Positions 16,141 to 24,386 of a DNA stretch of 61,069 bases are shown here, piece by piece (position 1 is the first letter of the stretch; each line of letters starts with the position of its first letter). The DNA lies in the NCBI GenBank assembly GCA_021820485.1, contig JAKADO010000008.1:1-61069 (forward strand). The letters run 5' to 3'. Source of the DNA: Bacillota bacterium (GTDB taxonomy: Bacteria > Bacillota > Sulfobacillia > Sulfobacillales > Sulfobacillaceae). A model generated the notes under the pieces. The model was given only the letters and a program-made list of their open reading frames with translations, did not search any database and was not told the origin of the DNA. Made by a program: the position numbers and the translations under genes.

Positions 16141-17330
16141 ACCGTTTCAATCACCATTGCGATGCCCTGGCCTCCCCCAATGCACAGCGACGCCAGCCCG
16201 TAATGCACCGCGGAGCGGCGCAGCTCATGAATCAGCGTCAGCAAGAGCCGCGCTCCGGAGGCACCTACCGGATGACCGAGAGCAATCGCCCCGCCATGCA
16301 CATTGGTGCGTTCGCGGTTGAGCCCCAACGCTTTCTCTACGGAAAGGTACTGCGCTGCGAAAGCCTCATTGATTTCCACGCGCTCCACCTCCTCGATGTC
16401 CAATCCGGCCCGCTCCAGTGCCTTTTGAGATGCCGGCACCGGGCCGATGCCCATGATTTTGGGGTCAACCCCGGCCACCGCATAACTGACAATCCGAGCC
16501 CATGGCTTGAGTCCATGGGTCCGAACGAAATCTCCTGTAGCCACCACCAGCATGGCCGCTCCGTCATTAATCCCCGAGGCGTTGCCCGCGGTGACCGTCC
16601 CATTCTCCAAAAACACCGGCTTCAGGCGACTTAGTGTGTCCGGTGTGGTATCCGGGCGGATATGTTCATCCGTATCCACCAATACGGTCTTGCCCCTCAC
16701 CGTGATGGGCACAGGCACGATTTCCTCCTTGAAGACGCCCGCCTCACGGGATTGATGCGCCCTCGAGTGGCTCAATGCGGAGAACACATCCTGCTCCTCA
16801 CGCGAGATGGCATACTCCCGGGCCAAGTTTTCCGCGGTCATCCCCATGCCCAAGCCACAGCCCAAGTCGGTTAAGGTGGATTGCAGCGTGTCGTCCAATT
16901 GCGGCGGCCCGCTCTTAATCCCCCAGCGACTGTTGCGGAGGGCATAAGGTGCTTGGCTCATGTTTTCACTGCCTCCCACCAAAGCGACCTCGCCATCTCC
17001 CAAGATGAGGGACTGGGCGGCCGAGACCACCGCTTGAAGCCCCGATCCACAAAGCCGATTGACCGTCAGGCTGTCGGCCTCAACGGGCAGGCCGGCATTC
17101 AGCGCAACATGGCGGGCCAAATAGGCAAAGTCCGGCGCTGACGGCAAAACACCCCCAACCACCGAGAAATCAATCGCCTCCGCCGGCACCCCTGCCCGCT
17201 CCAGTGCGCCCTTCGCCGCGATGGCGCCGAGCGTCACCGCGTCGACATCCTTTAAGCTCCCTCCATACGTCCCGAATGGGGTCCGTGCCCCTCCCAGAAT
17301 ATAGAGCTCTGTTTCCCGTGACGTTAACAT
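16137..17330 (-). CDS. Acetyl-CoA acetyltransferase (thiolase II)
   Basis: The 397-residue thiolase condenses two acetyl-CoA or cleaves 3-ketoacyl-CoA. Nucleophile C94 is in NRLCGSGLQAV; H353 is in GGAIALGHPVGASG and C383 in CIGGGQG. The length is typical. Ribosome site GGAGGAAGGG precedes ATG 17330. The downstream rhodanese overlaps by 4 nt. No other beta-oxidation gene is adjacent, so the biosynthetic or degradative direction cannot be decided. Confidence 0.94.
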   Translation of the reverse strand: MLTSRETELYILGGARTPFGTYGGSLKDVDAVTLGAIAAKGALERAGVPAEAIDFSVVGGVLPSAPDFAYLARHVALNAGLPVEADSLTVNRLCGSGLQAVVSAAQSLILGDGEVALVGGSENMSQAPYALRNSRWGIKSGPPQLDDTLQSTLTDLGCGLGMGMTAENLAREYAISREEQDVFSALSHSRAHQSREAGVFKEEIVPVPITVRGKTVLVDTDEHIRPDTTPDTLSRLKPVFLENGTVTAGNASGINDGAAMLVVATGDFVRTHGLKPWARIVSYAVAGVDPKIMGIGPVPASQKALERAGLDIEEVERVEINEAFAAQYLSVEKALGLNRERTNVHGGAIALGHPVGASGARLLLTLIHELRRSAVHYGLASLCIGGGQGIAMVIETV

Positions 17331-17347
17331 AATTTCCCTTCCTCCCT

Positions 17348-17363
17348 CCCGGTATGCACCGGG
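17348..17363. repeat. Inverted repeat in the thiolase leader
   Basis: CCCGGT-ATGC-ACCGGG is a perfect 6-bp inverted repeat around a 4-nt centre, 17-33 nt upstream of the thiolase start and next to its ribosome site. It could be an operator or a leader hairpin. Confidence 0.35.
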
Positions 17364-17429
17364 TGATTAATCGTCCATCTCGAACTGTCCAACAATATGA
17401 TATGATGACAGGAGAAACGAGGGACAAGT

Positions 17430-17912
17430 TTGGACACCAAGATTTTCCGCGAGACACTCGCTCAGTTTGCGACCGGCATCACCGTTGTCATCAGTCGCAC
17501 CGCGCGCACCACCCACGGCATGACGGTCAACTCCTTCACTTCCGTATCACTCACACCGCCCTTGGTGCTGTTTTGCGCTGACAACCGATCCGACACCTTT
17601 CAGACGGTGCAGGAGTCTCATCGCTTCACCGTCAGCATTTTAGCCGACCGCCAGGAAGCGCTGAGCCAACGGTTTGCGCTGACGGGACCGCAAGAGGAGT
17701 TGTTCCAGAGTCTCAACTGCCGCGAAGGGATTGACGGCATCCCCTATTTAGCGGATGGGTTGGCCTTTTTGGACTGCTCCGTCGAGAACATTATCCCCGC
17801 CGGCGATCACCACATCGTGATTGGCCATGTCGACAACCTAGGGCTTTTGAATCCCAGTGACCCGCTCCTCTATTACCAAAGCAACTACTACCGCCCTGCC
17901 GCTACTTCTTGA
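17430..17912 (+). CDS. Flavin reductase-like FMN-binding protein
   Basis: This 160-residue protein belongs to the HpaC / flavin-reductase-like split-barrel family. Landmarks are ETLAQFATGITVV, the FMN-contact stretch GMTVNSFTSVSLTPPLVLFC, FTVSIL and GDHHIVIGHVDNL near the end. Such proteins reduce FMN or FAD with NAD(P)H, often for a two-component monooxygenase. The start is TTG 17430, preceded by GAGGGA. No partner monooxygenase lies beside it. Its last 11 nt overlap the end of the convergent 93-aa gene. Confidence 0.88.
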   Translation: MDTKIFRETLAQFATGITVVISRTARTTHGMTVNSFTSVSLTPPLVLFCADNRSDTFQTVQESHRFTVSILADRQEALSQRFALTGPQEELFQSLNCREGIDGIPYLADGLAFLDCSVENIIPAGDHHIVIGHVDNLGLLNPSDPLLYYQSNYYRPAATS

Positions 17913-18183
17913 CGGGATTCGGCGGCAGACCCTCAATGTCATCGGCATCCAGCACAATGCCCCCCAAGGGAAGCTTTCCCCCGTGCCGCGCAATGTGCCG
18001 GAAAATCACCGCATGAATGATGGGCTTTAGCTTCTGCGGCCGAAACACCGTATAGCCGAGCCCCCGCAAAGTCTCTTTGGGGAACCGGATCGGGCAATGC
18101 AAAAACTCGACCGCCGTGTTGACCAACACCACATCAGGCTGTGAGCGGTCAACGCTCATGATGACAATATCCCGCTCTGTCAT
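17902..18183 (-). CDS. Hypothetical 93-aa protein
   Basis: I do not recognise this small protein. It is soluble and mixed alpha/beta: DVVLVNTAVEFLHCPIRFP, then LRGLGYTVFRPQKLKPIIHAVIFRHI, with a basic C-terminus. A strong ribosome site, GAAGGAGAGAG, lies 3 nt before ATG 18183. It follows the glycosyltransferase gene by 25 nt and is probably the last gene of the HIT-to-glycosyltransferase operon. Confidence 0.65.
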   Translation of the reverse strand: MTERDIVIMSVDRSQPDVVLVNTAVEFLHCPIRFPKETLRGLGYTVFRPQKLKPIIHAVIFRHIARHGGKLPLGGIVLDADDIEGLPPNPVKK

Positions 18184-18208
18184 GAACTCTCTCCTTCCTA
18201 CCCGGCTC

Positions 18209-19255
18209 TCAACGCCCTATAGCCTTATCATAAAGCGCCATCATGGCCTCCACGTTGCCGTGGAAATCATAATGCTCTTTGACAAAAGCCGGTCCCTGCT
18301 GGCCCATGGACCGAATCGCATCTGGATTTCGCACAGCGTCGGCAAGCAGGGCATGCCAGGCCGAGAAGGAGTCCGGCGTCACCAGATACCCGGTCTCACG
18401 CTCCTTGACCACTTCCGGCAATCCGCCCAGTCGATGCGCCATGACGGCACGGCCCAGGGCTTGCATTTCCAGGGGCGCCACGCCGAACGACTCGCGGCGC
18501 GACGGATACAGTCCTACATCTGCCCAAGCCAACGCTTCGGGCAAATCCTCGGGAGTGACCCGTCCAACGAGCGAGACGCGATCGGACAGTCCAAGCGCCG
18601 CGATTTGCTCGCTGATGGCTTGACGGGCCGATCCGTCGCCCAGAATGCGTCCTTCCCACGGCCCTTCCCCCATTAAATCCTTCATGACGGGAAGCAGGAT
18701 GTCGATGCCATACACCGGCTCAAGCGCCTTATTGATAATCCACCGGAGAGGCCCCCCGGGATTTGGGGGATGAGGACGAAAATGCGCCAGATCGATGCCA
18801 AAAGGAATGACCGCGACAGGTTGCCGGGCATCGCGCGATGTGACGCGCTGAAGGTACTGGCTCGATGCCGTAATCGCATCGGCGTAGCGCAATATCCAGC
18901 GCAGCACCGTGCGGTTTAGGCCGCGATGCTCATACGGAAACACCTCCACATCGGCTCCCCAGACCGACATGACAAGAGGGTGGCGATTGGCCAAGGCTCC
19001 ATAGAGGCCGTATCGCGATACGTAATGCGCGTGCACCACATCGGGCTGAAAACGGTCCAACTCGCGCCTCAACTGCCGCCCCGCTGAAAGGAGGTTCCGC
19101 CCCGCCGGACGAAGCCGGTGGACCGGAAGTGTCGAGGGTGCGTTGGGCCACTCCCGTTCAGACCAAATCGCCACCTCGACTCCCTGTGCCGTCAGCGCGA
19201 CCGCCCAGCGCTGGCTGTGCACGCTCGCGGCGTCGGCCAACAACGCCACACGCAC
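18209..19255 (-). CDS. Glycosyltransferase family 4 (GT-B fold)
   Basis: The 348-residue protein has the two Rossmann halves of GT4 enzymes: N-terminal MRVALLADAASVHSQRWAVAL with FQPDVVHAHYVSRYG, and a C-terminal donor site VGLYPSRRESFGVAPLEMQALGRAV that carries the E-x7-E signature. It transfers a sugar from a nucleotide donor to a lipid or glycan acceptor at the cytoplasmic face of the membrane. The start is GTG 19255, whose first base is the last base of the upstream kinase stop (TAGTG). The acceptor is unknown. Confidence 0.88.
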   Translation of the reverse strand: MRVALLADAASVHSQRWAVALTAQGVEVAIWSEREWPNAPSTLPVHRLRPAGRNLLSAGRQLRRELDRFQPDVVHAHYVSRYGLYGALANRHPLVMSVWGADVEVFPYEHRGLNRTVLRWILRYADAITASSQYLQRVTSRDARQPVAVIPFGIDLAHFRPHPPNPGGPLRWIINKALEPVYGIDILLPVMKDLMGEGPWEGRILGDGSARQAISEQIAALGLSDRVSLVGRVTPEDLPEALAWADVGLYPSRRESFGVAPLEMQALGRAVMAHRLGGLPEVVKERETGYLVTPDSFSAWHALLADAVRNPDAIRSMGQQGPAFVKEHYDFHGNVEAMMALYDKAIGR

Positions 19256-19854
19256 TACGGATCGTCCCGCAAATCCTTGAGCATGGCCGATAGTTCGGTT
19301 TGGCCGAGGCGCCGATGGCGTTCAGCGCGAATGATGGTCTCCACGCGCTCCACGCACTCGTCCAGGCGATCATTCTTCACAATGTAGTCATAGGACTGCG
19401 CATGACGCACTTGCTCAATCGCATTGCGCAAGCGTGCTGACAGGTTGTCCACCTGAGAGCGCTGCAGAATGCGCCGCTTCAGTTCCTCGAGACTCGGGGG
19501 CAAGAGAAAGATGGCAACGACGCGGCGATGCCGGGCCGTATATTTGAGCCGGCCCTTGTAATCCAGCTCAATAACGCCGTCATGGTCAGGCACGAACAGC
19601 TCTTTTGGCGAGCCGTAGTAGTGGTCCTGGTACACCTGCTCATATTCAAACATCTGGCCTTGATTGACCAGTTCCTGAAACGCGTCCACGGTGACAAACC
19701 GGTAGTCAAAGCCGTCCACTTCACCTTCCCGCGGTTGGCGGGTCGTATAGGTGACCACCTTGCGCAGCGTGCTGTCCCGTTCCAACAAGGCGCGCATCAC
19801 GGAGCCCTTCCCAGCCCCTGAAGGCCCCGTAAAAACAAATAAAATCGGTTCCAC
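19255..19854 (-). CDS. gmk: Guanylate kinase-like protein
   Basis: The 199-residue P-loop kinase should phosphorylate GMP to GDP. It shows FTGPSGAGKGSVM (Walker A), TYTTRQPREGEVDGFDYRFV, a guanine-contact Glu in MFEYEQV, YYGSPKE and IFLLPPSLEELKRRI. The lid (QRSQVDNLSARL) and the IELDYKGRLKY strand depart from standard Gmk (ILLEIDWQGA), so it is a divergent family member. The start is GTG 19854, with GAGGGGGA upstream; the longer frame runs into the previous gene. Its setting between a nitronate monooxygenase and a glycosyltransferase is unlike the usual Firmicute gmk context. Confidence 0.82.
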   Translation of the reverse strand: MEPILFVFTGPSGAGKGSVMRALLERDSTLRKVVTYTTRQPREGEVDGFDYRFVTVDAFQELVNQGQMFEYEQVYQDHYYGSPKELFVPDHDGVIELDYKGRLKYTARHRRVVAIFLLPPSLEELKRRILQRSQVDNLSARLRNAIEQVRHAQSYDYIVKNDRLDECVERVETIIRAERHRRLGQTELSAMLKDLRDDP

Positions 19855-19864
19855 AAAATCCCCC

Positions 19865-20839
19865 TCAATCATGATGGCCATTGCCCCGTTCAAACACGCG
19901 CGCCAGCAACTGCATCGATTCGCGCGCTTCCCGCTCCATCCGGTCCAACAGCTCTCGAACGGTCGGCACGTCATGGATAAGCCCCGTGGCCTGCCCGGCC
20001 CAGACAAAGCCTTCGTCCAATGCTCCCTCGACGGCGCTTCGATAATTCACCTCGCCGCGAATATAGGGCAAGAGCTCCTCCAGCGAGGGGTTCTCCGACT
20101 CCTTTTGCTGGATCGACGTGACATGCGTCGATGGGAGAGCCCGCCCGGGTCGTCCAATGGCGCGTTCAATGATGGTCGTCTCATGGATGTCATGGGACAT
20201 CAGCGCCTCTTTGTAGCGCGGATGGGCGATGCATTCCTGTGTCGCCACAAACCGAGTCCCCATTTCGATGCCCGCCGCTCCCATGGCCAGCGCCGCCGCC
20301 ATCTGGCGTCCGTCTGCCAAGCCTCCCGAGGCGACAACCGGGACGCCGACCGCGTCAAGCAGGCGGCGGGTCAGCACCATGGTGCCCACGTCGTCCCGTC
20401 CCAGGTGCCCGCCGCCTTCCACACCGACGCCGATAATCGCGGAAGCGCCCAGCGATTCTGCCTTCTTGGCGGCCCGCACGCCAGCGACCAGCACCAGGAG
20501 ATGGGCACCTGCCCCCAAGATGCGCTCGGCATAAGGTGCCGGATTCCCGCCCGTGAGGGAGACCACCGGGACGTGCGCCGCCAAGGCCGTCTCCAACAAA
20601 TCGTCAATGGGTCGATGACCCAAGGCAAAATTTACGCCGAACGGCCGATCCGTGAGTGCCCGGACCCGGGCAATTTCCGATGCCAATGCCTGAGGGCTCT
20701 CCAGCGTCGTTGCCGTAATCTGACCGAGTCCACCAGCCTGAGACACCGCCGCAGCCAACTCTGCGCGGGCCAAATAGGCGAGCCCTCCTTGAATGATAGG
20801 CCGGGTGAGGCCCAGAAGCTCGGTGAGCCGCGTGCGCAT
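19865..20839 (-). CDS. Nitronate monooxygenase / FabK-like FMN protein
   Basis: The 324-residue TIM-barrel flavoprotein has PIIQGGLAYLARAELAAAVSQAGGLG at the N-terminus, FGVNFALG, VEGGGHLG and VVASGGLADGRQMAAALAMGA for FMN phosphate binding. It belongs to the 2-nitropropane dioxygenase / enoyl-ACP reductase II family. Oxidation of nitronates and FabK activity cannot be separated by eye; no fab genes are nearby, which favours the former. ATG 20839 overlaps the HIT stop (TGATG). The guanylate kinase follows 10 nt later. Confidence 0.88.
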   Translation of the reverse strand: MRTRLTELLGLTRPIIQGGLAYLARAELAAAVSQAGGLGQITATTLESPQALASEIARVRALTDRPFGVNFALGHRPIDDLLETALAAHVPVVSLTGGNPAPYAERILGAGAHLLVLVAGVRAAKKAESLGASAIIGVGVEGGGHLGRDDVGTMVLTRRLLDAVGVPVVASGGLADGRQMAAALAMGAAGIEMGTRFVATQECIAHPRYKEALMSHDIHETTIIERAIGRPGRALPSTHVTSIQQKESENPSLEELLPYIRGEVNYRSAVEGALDEGFVWAGQATGLIHDVPTVRELLDRMEREARESMQLLARVFERGNGHHD

Positions 20840-21234
20840 CAACGACCCAGAGCCTCGCGGATCTTCTCCGCCATTTTGGCCAACTCTTCCTGCGGGACGC
20901 TGGTCGCGCGGGCAAAATCCAAATCAGCCATGACATTGGCCGGAATGAGATGGAGATGCGCGTGCGGCACGTCGAATCCCGCCACGACGGCGCCAATGCG
21001 CTCGGCGCCAGTCACCTGCTGGATCGCCCGGCTGACCGGCTTTGCGAACACCATAATCCGCGACAAGAGACCGTCATCAAGGTCGAAGAAGTAGTCAACT
21101 TCCTGCTTCGGAATCACCAGCGTGTGTCCCGGCGACACCGGACGAATATCGAGAAACGCTAGAAATTCCTCGTTTTCCGCGATTCGATGGCTGGGCAGTT
21201 CCCCATTGACGATGCGGGTGAAGATCGATGGCAT
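20839..21234 (-). CDS. HIT-family nucleotide hydrolase
   Basis: The 131-residue histidine-triad protein has the active-site motif PHAHLHLIP and the early CxxC-less core FTRIVNGELPSHRI...HTLVIPKQEVDYFFDLDD. HIT proteins hydrolyse nucleoside phosphoramidates, acyl-adenylates or dinucleotides. The frame is longer upstream, but ATG 21234 follows AAAAGGATGGGG closely. It is the first gene of a leftward operon with nitronate monooxygenase, guanylate kinase, glycosyltransferase and a 93-aa protein. Confidence 0.9.
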   Translation of the reverse strand: MPSIFTRIVNGELPSHRIAENEEFLAFLDIRPVSPGHTLVIPKQEVDYFFDLDDGLLSRIMVFAKPVSRAIQQVTGAERIGAVVAGFDVPHAHLHLIPANVMADLDFARATSVPQEELAKMAEKIREALGR

Positions 21235-21362
21235 AGGACCCCATCCTTTTATTGGGTATGTAAAATCACACTTTGATTCAGTATACCGCCCGCGACCACC
21301 AAGAAAAAGGATTTCGCCCAGCACCGCGGAATATGTGTAAGAAAGACACAGGGGGGTGCGTC

Positions 21363-23393
21363 ATGCCGGAACTCGATCAGAAAGTGGCCCAAGCGCTGTC
21401 GGATATGTCGGCGCGCGAAGCGCGGCGGGATGGAACCCGCGGCATTCGCGAACGCGTGCCAGCCGCCCTCGAGCGCTACCCCGAAATCCAATCCCGCGTC
21501 CGCGCGATTAAGGAGCGTGCTCTGGCGCGTCTCCCAGAACTGGTCAACGAGGCGGAGAATCATCTCCTCGCGCACGGGTTTCACGTCTTTCGCGCCGATG
21601 ACGCTGAAGCAGCGCGCCAATATGTGCTGAGCCACACGCCGCCCGAAAGCCTCATCATCAAGTCGAAATCCAACCTGGCGAAGGAGATGCATCTCCCGGA
21701 GGCGCTCGAAGCGCACGGACATCGCCTGGTGGAGACCGACTTGGGAGACCACATCAACCAGCTGTTGGGGCGGCGATCCGGTCATGTGCTGATGCCGGCG
21801 CTGGGCGTTGACATTCCCACTATTCAGCACGTCTTTCGCGAGCGCTTTGATGAACCCGAAATCGGTCCTGAACCGACCGATTTGGTGCAGGCGGCCCGGC
21901 GCCACCTGAGGCCACTGCTGGAATCGGCGACGGTATCCGTGAGCGGCGCCAACGCCGTCACCGCGGCTGGCGAAATCGTGCTCATGGAAAACGAAGGCAA
22001 CATTCGCGCCGTCACCAGTCTCCCCAGCATCCATTTTGTGATTGTTGGAGTGCACAAAGTGGTGGAAACACTGGAGGAGGGGCTCGCGGTGGTTCAGGCT
22101 GCCTCTCTCTACGGGATCGGTCAAGACCTTGGCAACTACTGCACGATACTAGCCGGCCCCGGAAGGGACGCGGGCCCCGAGGTGCATGTGGTGTTGGTTG
22201 ATGACGGCAGGCTAAAGGCCATCGCCCAAGAGCCCGAACCGTTCTATTGCATCAACTGCGGCAGCTGCCTCAATGTCTGCCCCGTCTATGCCGAGATGGG
22301 GGAGTCGTACGGCGGGGAACGGCTGGGCGGCATCGGCATCATGCAAACATTTCTGCTGGATGGTGCCGAACAGGCCACCGCCGATGGCTTGGACCTCTGC
22401 CTCGGCTGCCAACGCTGCATCCCGGCGTGTCCATCCGCCATTGATACCCCGGGGATTACCAACCGGCTTAAGGCGTCCCGCGCCATTAAGCCCCATGCTG
22501 CGATGAGGCGCCGATTTCTGCGTCTGGTGCTGTCGCGCGGCGAACTGACGCTAGCCCGAGCCGTGTTCCGGACCAGTGCACAACTGGGGATCAGCCGCCG
22601 ATGGCACCGCCGTGGCCAACGAGCCGAGGATTTCATCCCGGTTCCCGATCGAACGCGCCCCATTCCGGCGGGCGCGTCCTTCCCCGCAATCCATGGGGCA
22701 CGGGGCACTGTATGGCTTTATCCCGGCTGTGTGATGGATGCGTGGTATGCCGGCATTCACGAGGCAACGATTGCCGTCCTCATGCAGAACGGCTTTACCG
22801 TGCGCATTCCGGCGACAAAAACCTGTTGCGGCGCATTGCATGCCCATGCGGGAGAGCCCGATCCTTTGCCCGAGCTGCTGGCGAAGAACGCTGCGGCATT
22901 TCCCGGCGAGGACCCGATTATCATGAATTCCGCCGGATGCGGCGCGTTTTTAAAGCAGCATGAGGGTCCTCTCCAGGCCCGTGTCCGCGACCTGAGCGAA
23001 TTTTTATTGGAGGCGGGCCTTAAGCCGCCGTCGCGTCCGATCCACCGACGCGTGGCCTACCACAACCCCTGCCATCTCCGTTTCGCCCAAGGCATTCATG
23101 ATGCCCCCCAGGCTCTCTTGCAGGCCGTCGGGTATGCATTGGTCCCCGTGGACGAACGGGAAGCCTGCTGTGGATCGGCTGGCACCTACAATCTGGAGTT
23201 TCCCACCCTGGCGTGGCGGCTGGCCCGCGAAAAGGCGGAGGATTTGACCCAGGGCCAACCCGATGTGATCGCCACCGCCAATCCCGGGTGCCTTATGCAA
23301 ATCCGGGCCGGCGTCGAATCTCTGGACGGTCAAATGGCCGTCGTTCACTGGGTCGAATTGTTGCGGGAAGCCTATGGAGGGGTGCGGTCATGA
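21363..23393 (+). CDS. LutB-LutA fusion, iron-sulfur lactate oxidation subunit
   Basis: The 676-residue protein joins two normally separate subunits. Residues 1-~290 are a LUD domain (ESLIIKSKSNLAKEMHL, SGANAVTAAGEIVLMENEGN), followed by two [4Fe-4S] sites: C296, C299, C302, C306 and C346, C349, C352, C356. This part equals LutB. From about 450, two CCG (heterodisulfide-reductase-like) domains appear (LYPGCVMDA, KTCCGAL, NSAGCGAFL, HNPCHLRF, EACCGSAGTYN), as in LutA or GlcF. Together with LutC it should oxidise L-lactate, or a similar 2-hydroxyacid, to pyruvate. The start is ATG 21363 behind CAGGGGGGTG. Its stop overlaps lutC as ATGA. Confidence 0.9.
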   Translation: MPELDQKVAQALSDMSAREARRDGTRGIRERVPAALERYPEIQSRVRAIKERALARLPELVNEAENHLLAHGFHVFRADDAEAARQYVLSHTPPESLIIKSKSNLAKEMHLPEALEAHGHRLVETDLGDHINQLLGRRSGHVLMPALGVDIPTIQHVFRERFDEPEIGPEPTDLVQAARRHLRPLLESATVSVSGANAVTAAGEIVLMENEGNIRAVTSLPSIHFVIVGVHKVVETLEEGLAVVQAASLYGIGQDLGNYCTILAGPGRDAGPEVHVVLVDDGRLKAIAQEPEPFYCINCGSCLNVCPVYAEMGESYGGERLGGIGIMQTFLLDGAEQATADGLDLCLGCQRCIPACPSAIDTPGITNRLKASRAIKPHAAMRRRFLRLVLSRGELTLARAVFRTSAQLGISRRWHRRGQRAEDFIPVPDRTRPIPAGASFPAIHGARGTVWLYPGCVMDAWYAGIHEATIAVLMQNGFTVRIPATKTCCGALHAHAGEPDPLPELLAKNAAAFPGEDPIIMNSAGCGAFLKQHEGPLQARVRDLSEFLLEAGLKPPSRPIHRRVAYHNPCHLRFAQGIHDAPQALLQAVGYALVPVDEREACCGSAGTYNLEFPTLAWRLAREKAEDLTQGQPDVIATANPGCLMQIRAGVESLDGQMAVVHWVELLREAYGGVRS

Positions 23394-23938
23394 AAGCGCG
23401 CTTAATGGAGCGGCTGCAAATGAAAGGATTCACAGTGCGTGAAATCCACTCGCCAGTGGACTTTCTTAAAGCATGGAATGCCGTCATGGTGCCGCCCCAG
23501 GACCCCGTAACCGTACTCACCGATCCCATCACGACGACGTGGCTCGATCCCTATGCCAATGTGCGATGGATACCCGACGATGGCGGGCGCTCCCTCATCA
23601 TGGATTCCCAGCTGGGATTCACCGGAGTGAGCTTTGCCCTTGCCGAGACCGGGACCGTAGTGCTGGCTGAGGACAGCGGATACGGCCGACTGGTATCCAA
23701 TATGGTGACCCGGCACGTCGCCCTCATCCCCGAAAACCGCATTGTCGAAAATTGGGAGGAAGCCCTTCAGACGATGCGGCGAGTTGTCGGACGGATCCCC
23801 CGCATCATGAGCTTCATATCTGGCCCCAGCCAAACAGCGGACATTCAGGGGACGCTGGTGCGGGGCATGCACGGCCCCGTCCAGGTGGAAGCTTGGATCG
23901 TGCCTCCGATTGATCCGGCAACGCTGGTGCTCACATAA
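23390..23938 (+). CDS. lutC: LutC-like LUD-domain protein
   Basis: The 182-residue LUD domain protein matches LutC: WIPDDGGRSLIMDSQLGFTGVSFALAETGTVVL, RLVSNMVTRHVALIPENRIV, and SGPSQTADIQGTLVRGMHGP, the family's typical ending motif. It is the third component of the LutABC L-lactate oxidation complex. ATG 23390 overlaps the LutB-LutA stop by 4 nt. No lactate permease or GntR regulator is next to the pair. Confidence 0.9.
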   Translation: MKARLMERLQMKGFTVREIHSPVDFLKAWNAVMVPPQDPVTVLTDPITTTWLDPYANVRWIPDDGGRSLIMDSQLGFTGVSFALAETGTVVLAEDSGYGRLVSNMVTRHVALIPENRIVENWEEALQTMRRVVGRIPRIMSFISGPSQTADIQGTLVRGMHGPVQVEAWIVPPIDPATLVLT

Positions 23939-23980
23939 GCTCCCGCGGTTCAAGCCATGCTAGGGGCGGAGGTGGTCTTA

Positions 23981-24235
23981 TTGTCTCGAGCTAAAGTGGC
24001 AATTGAAGGGCAGCTCTCTCCGTTTAGCCGCGTCCTCAAGGAGGCCGGCTATGACGTGATTCCCTTGGATGATCGAGCGCTTAGCACGGCTCAGGCCATT
24101 GTCGTGCAAGGCACCGACAATAACTTCTTAGGGATGGAAGATCCGCTGACCCGAGCCCCCGTCATCAACGCCGACGGCATGACTCCCAACCAAGTCTTGG
24201 ACGCCGTCGAGCGTCGGGCCCTGACTCGACTGTAA
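23981..24235 (+). CDS. ykuS: YkuS / UPF0180 family protein
   Basis: The 84-residue protein matches the UPF0180 (YkuS) family: VAIEGQLSPFSRVLKEAGYDV, then AIVVQGTDNNFLGMEDPLTRAPVINADGMTPNQVLDAVE. Its function is unknown. The frame opens at ATG 23957, but TTG 23981 is preferred because GCGGAGGTGG lies 5 nt upstream. The gene follows lutC by 42 nt and a hairpin terminator lies after it, so it may be the last gene of the lut transcript. Confidence 0.8.
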   Translation: MSRAKVAIEGQLSPFSRVLKEAGYDVIPLDDRALSTAQAIVVQGTDNNFLGMEDPLTRAPVINADGMTPNQVLDAVERRALTRL

Positions 24236-24251
24236 GCGCTTCCTCCAAACC

Positions 24252-24280
24252 GGAGACGGCCAACACGGCCGTCTTCCCTA
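24252..24280 (+). terminator. Hairpin terminator after ykuS
   Basis: GACGGCC (24255-24261) and GGCCGTC (24267-24273) pair around AACAC. The stem extends by A-T and G-T pairs and is followed by TTCCCT, so the T run is weak. Confidence 0.55.
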
Positions 24281-24326
24281 TCGTCCAACGACAAATTTGA
24301 CGTGATAATGCCACCCCCGTGTGGAC

Positions 24327-24345
24327 GCTGTGATACCATCACAGC
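24327..24345. promoter_or_regulatory. Perfect inverted repeat upstream of the MetE-like gene
   Basis: GCTGTGAT-ACC-ATCACAGC is a perfect 8-bp inverted repeat 42-60 nt before the MetE-like start. The size and symmetry suit a dimeric repressor or a small leader hairpin. TTGACG about 25 nt upstream could be a -35 element. Confidence 0.5.
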
Positions 24346-24386
24346 ACTGACGCAATGTGCGCAGATCCCCCTGAGGAGGTACTCAT

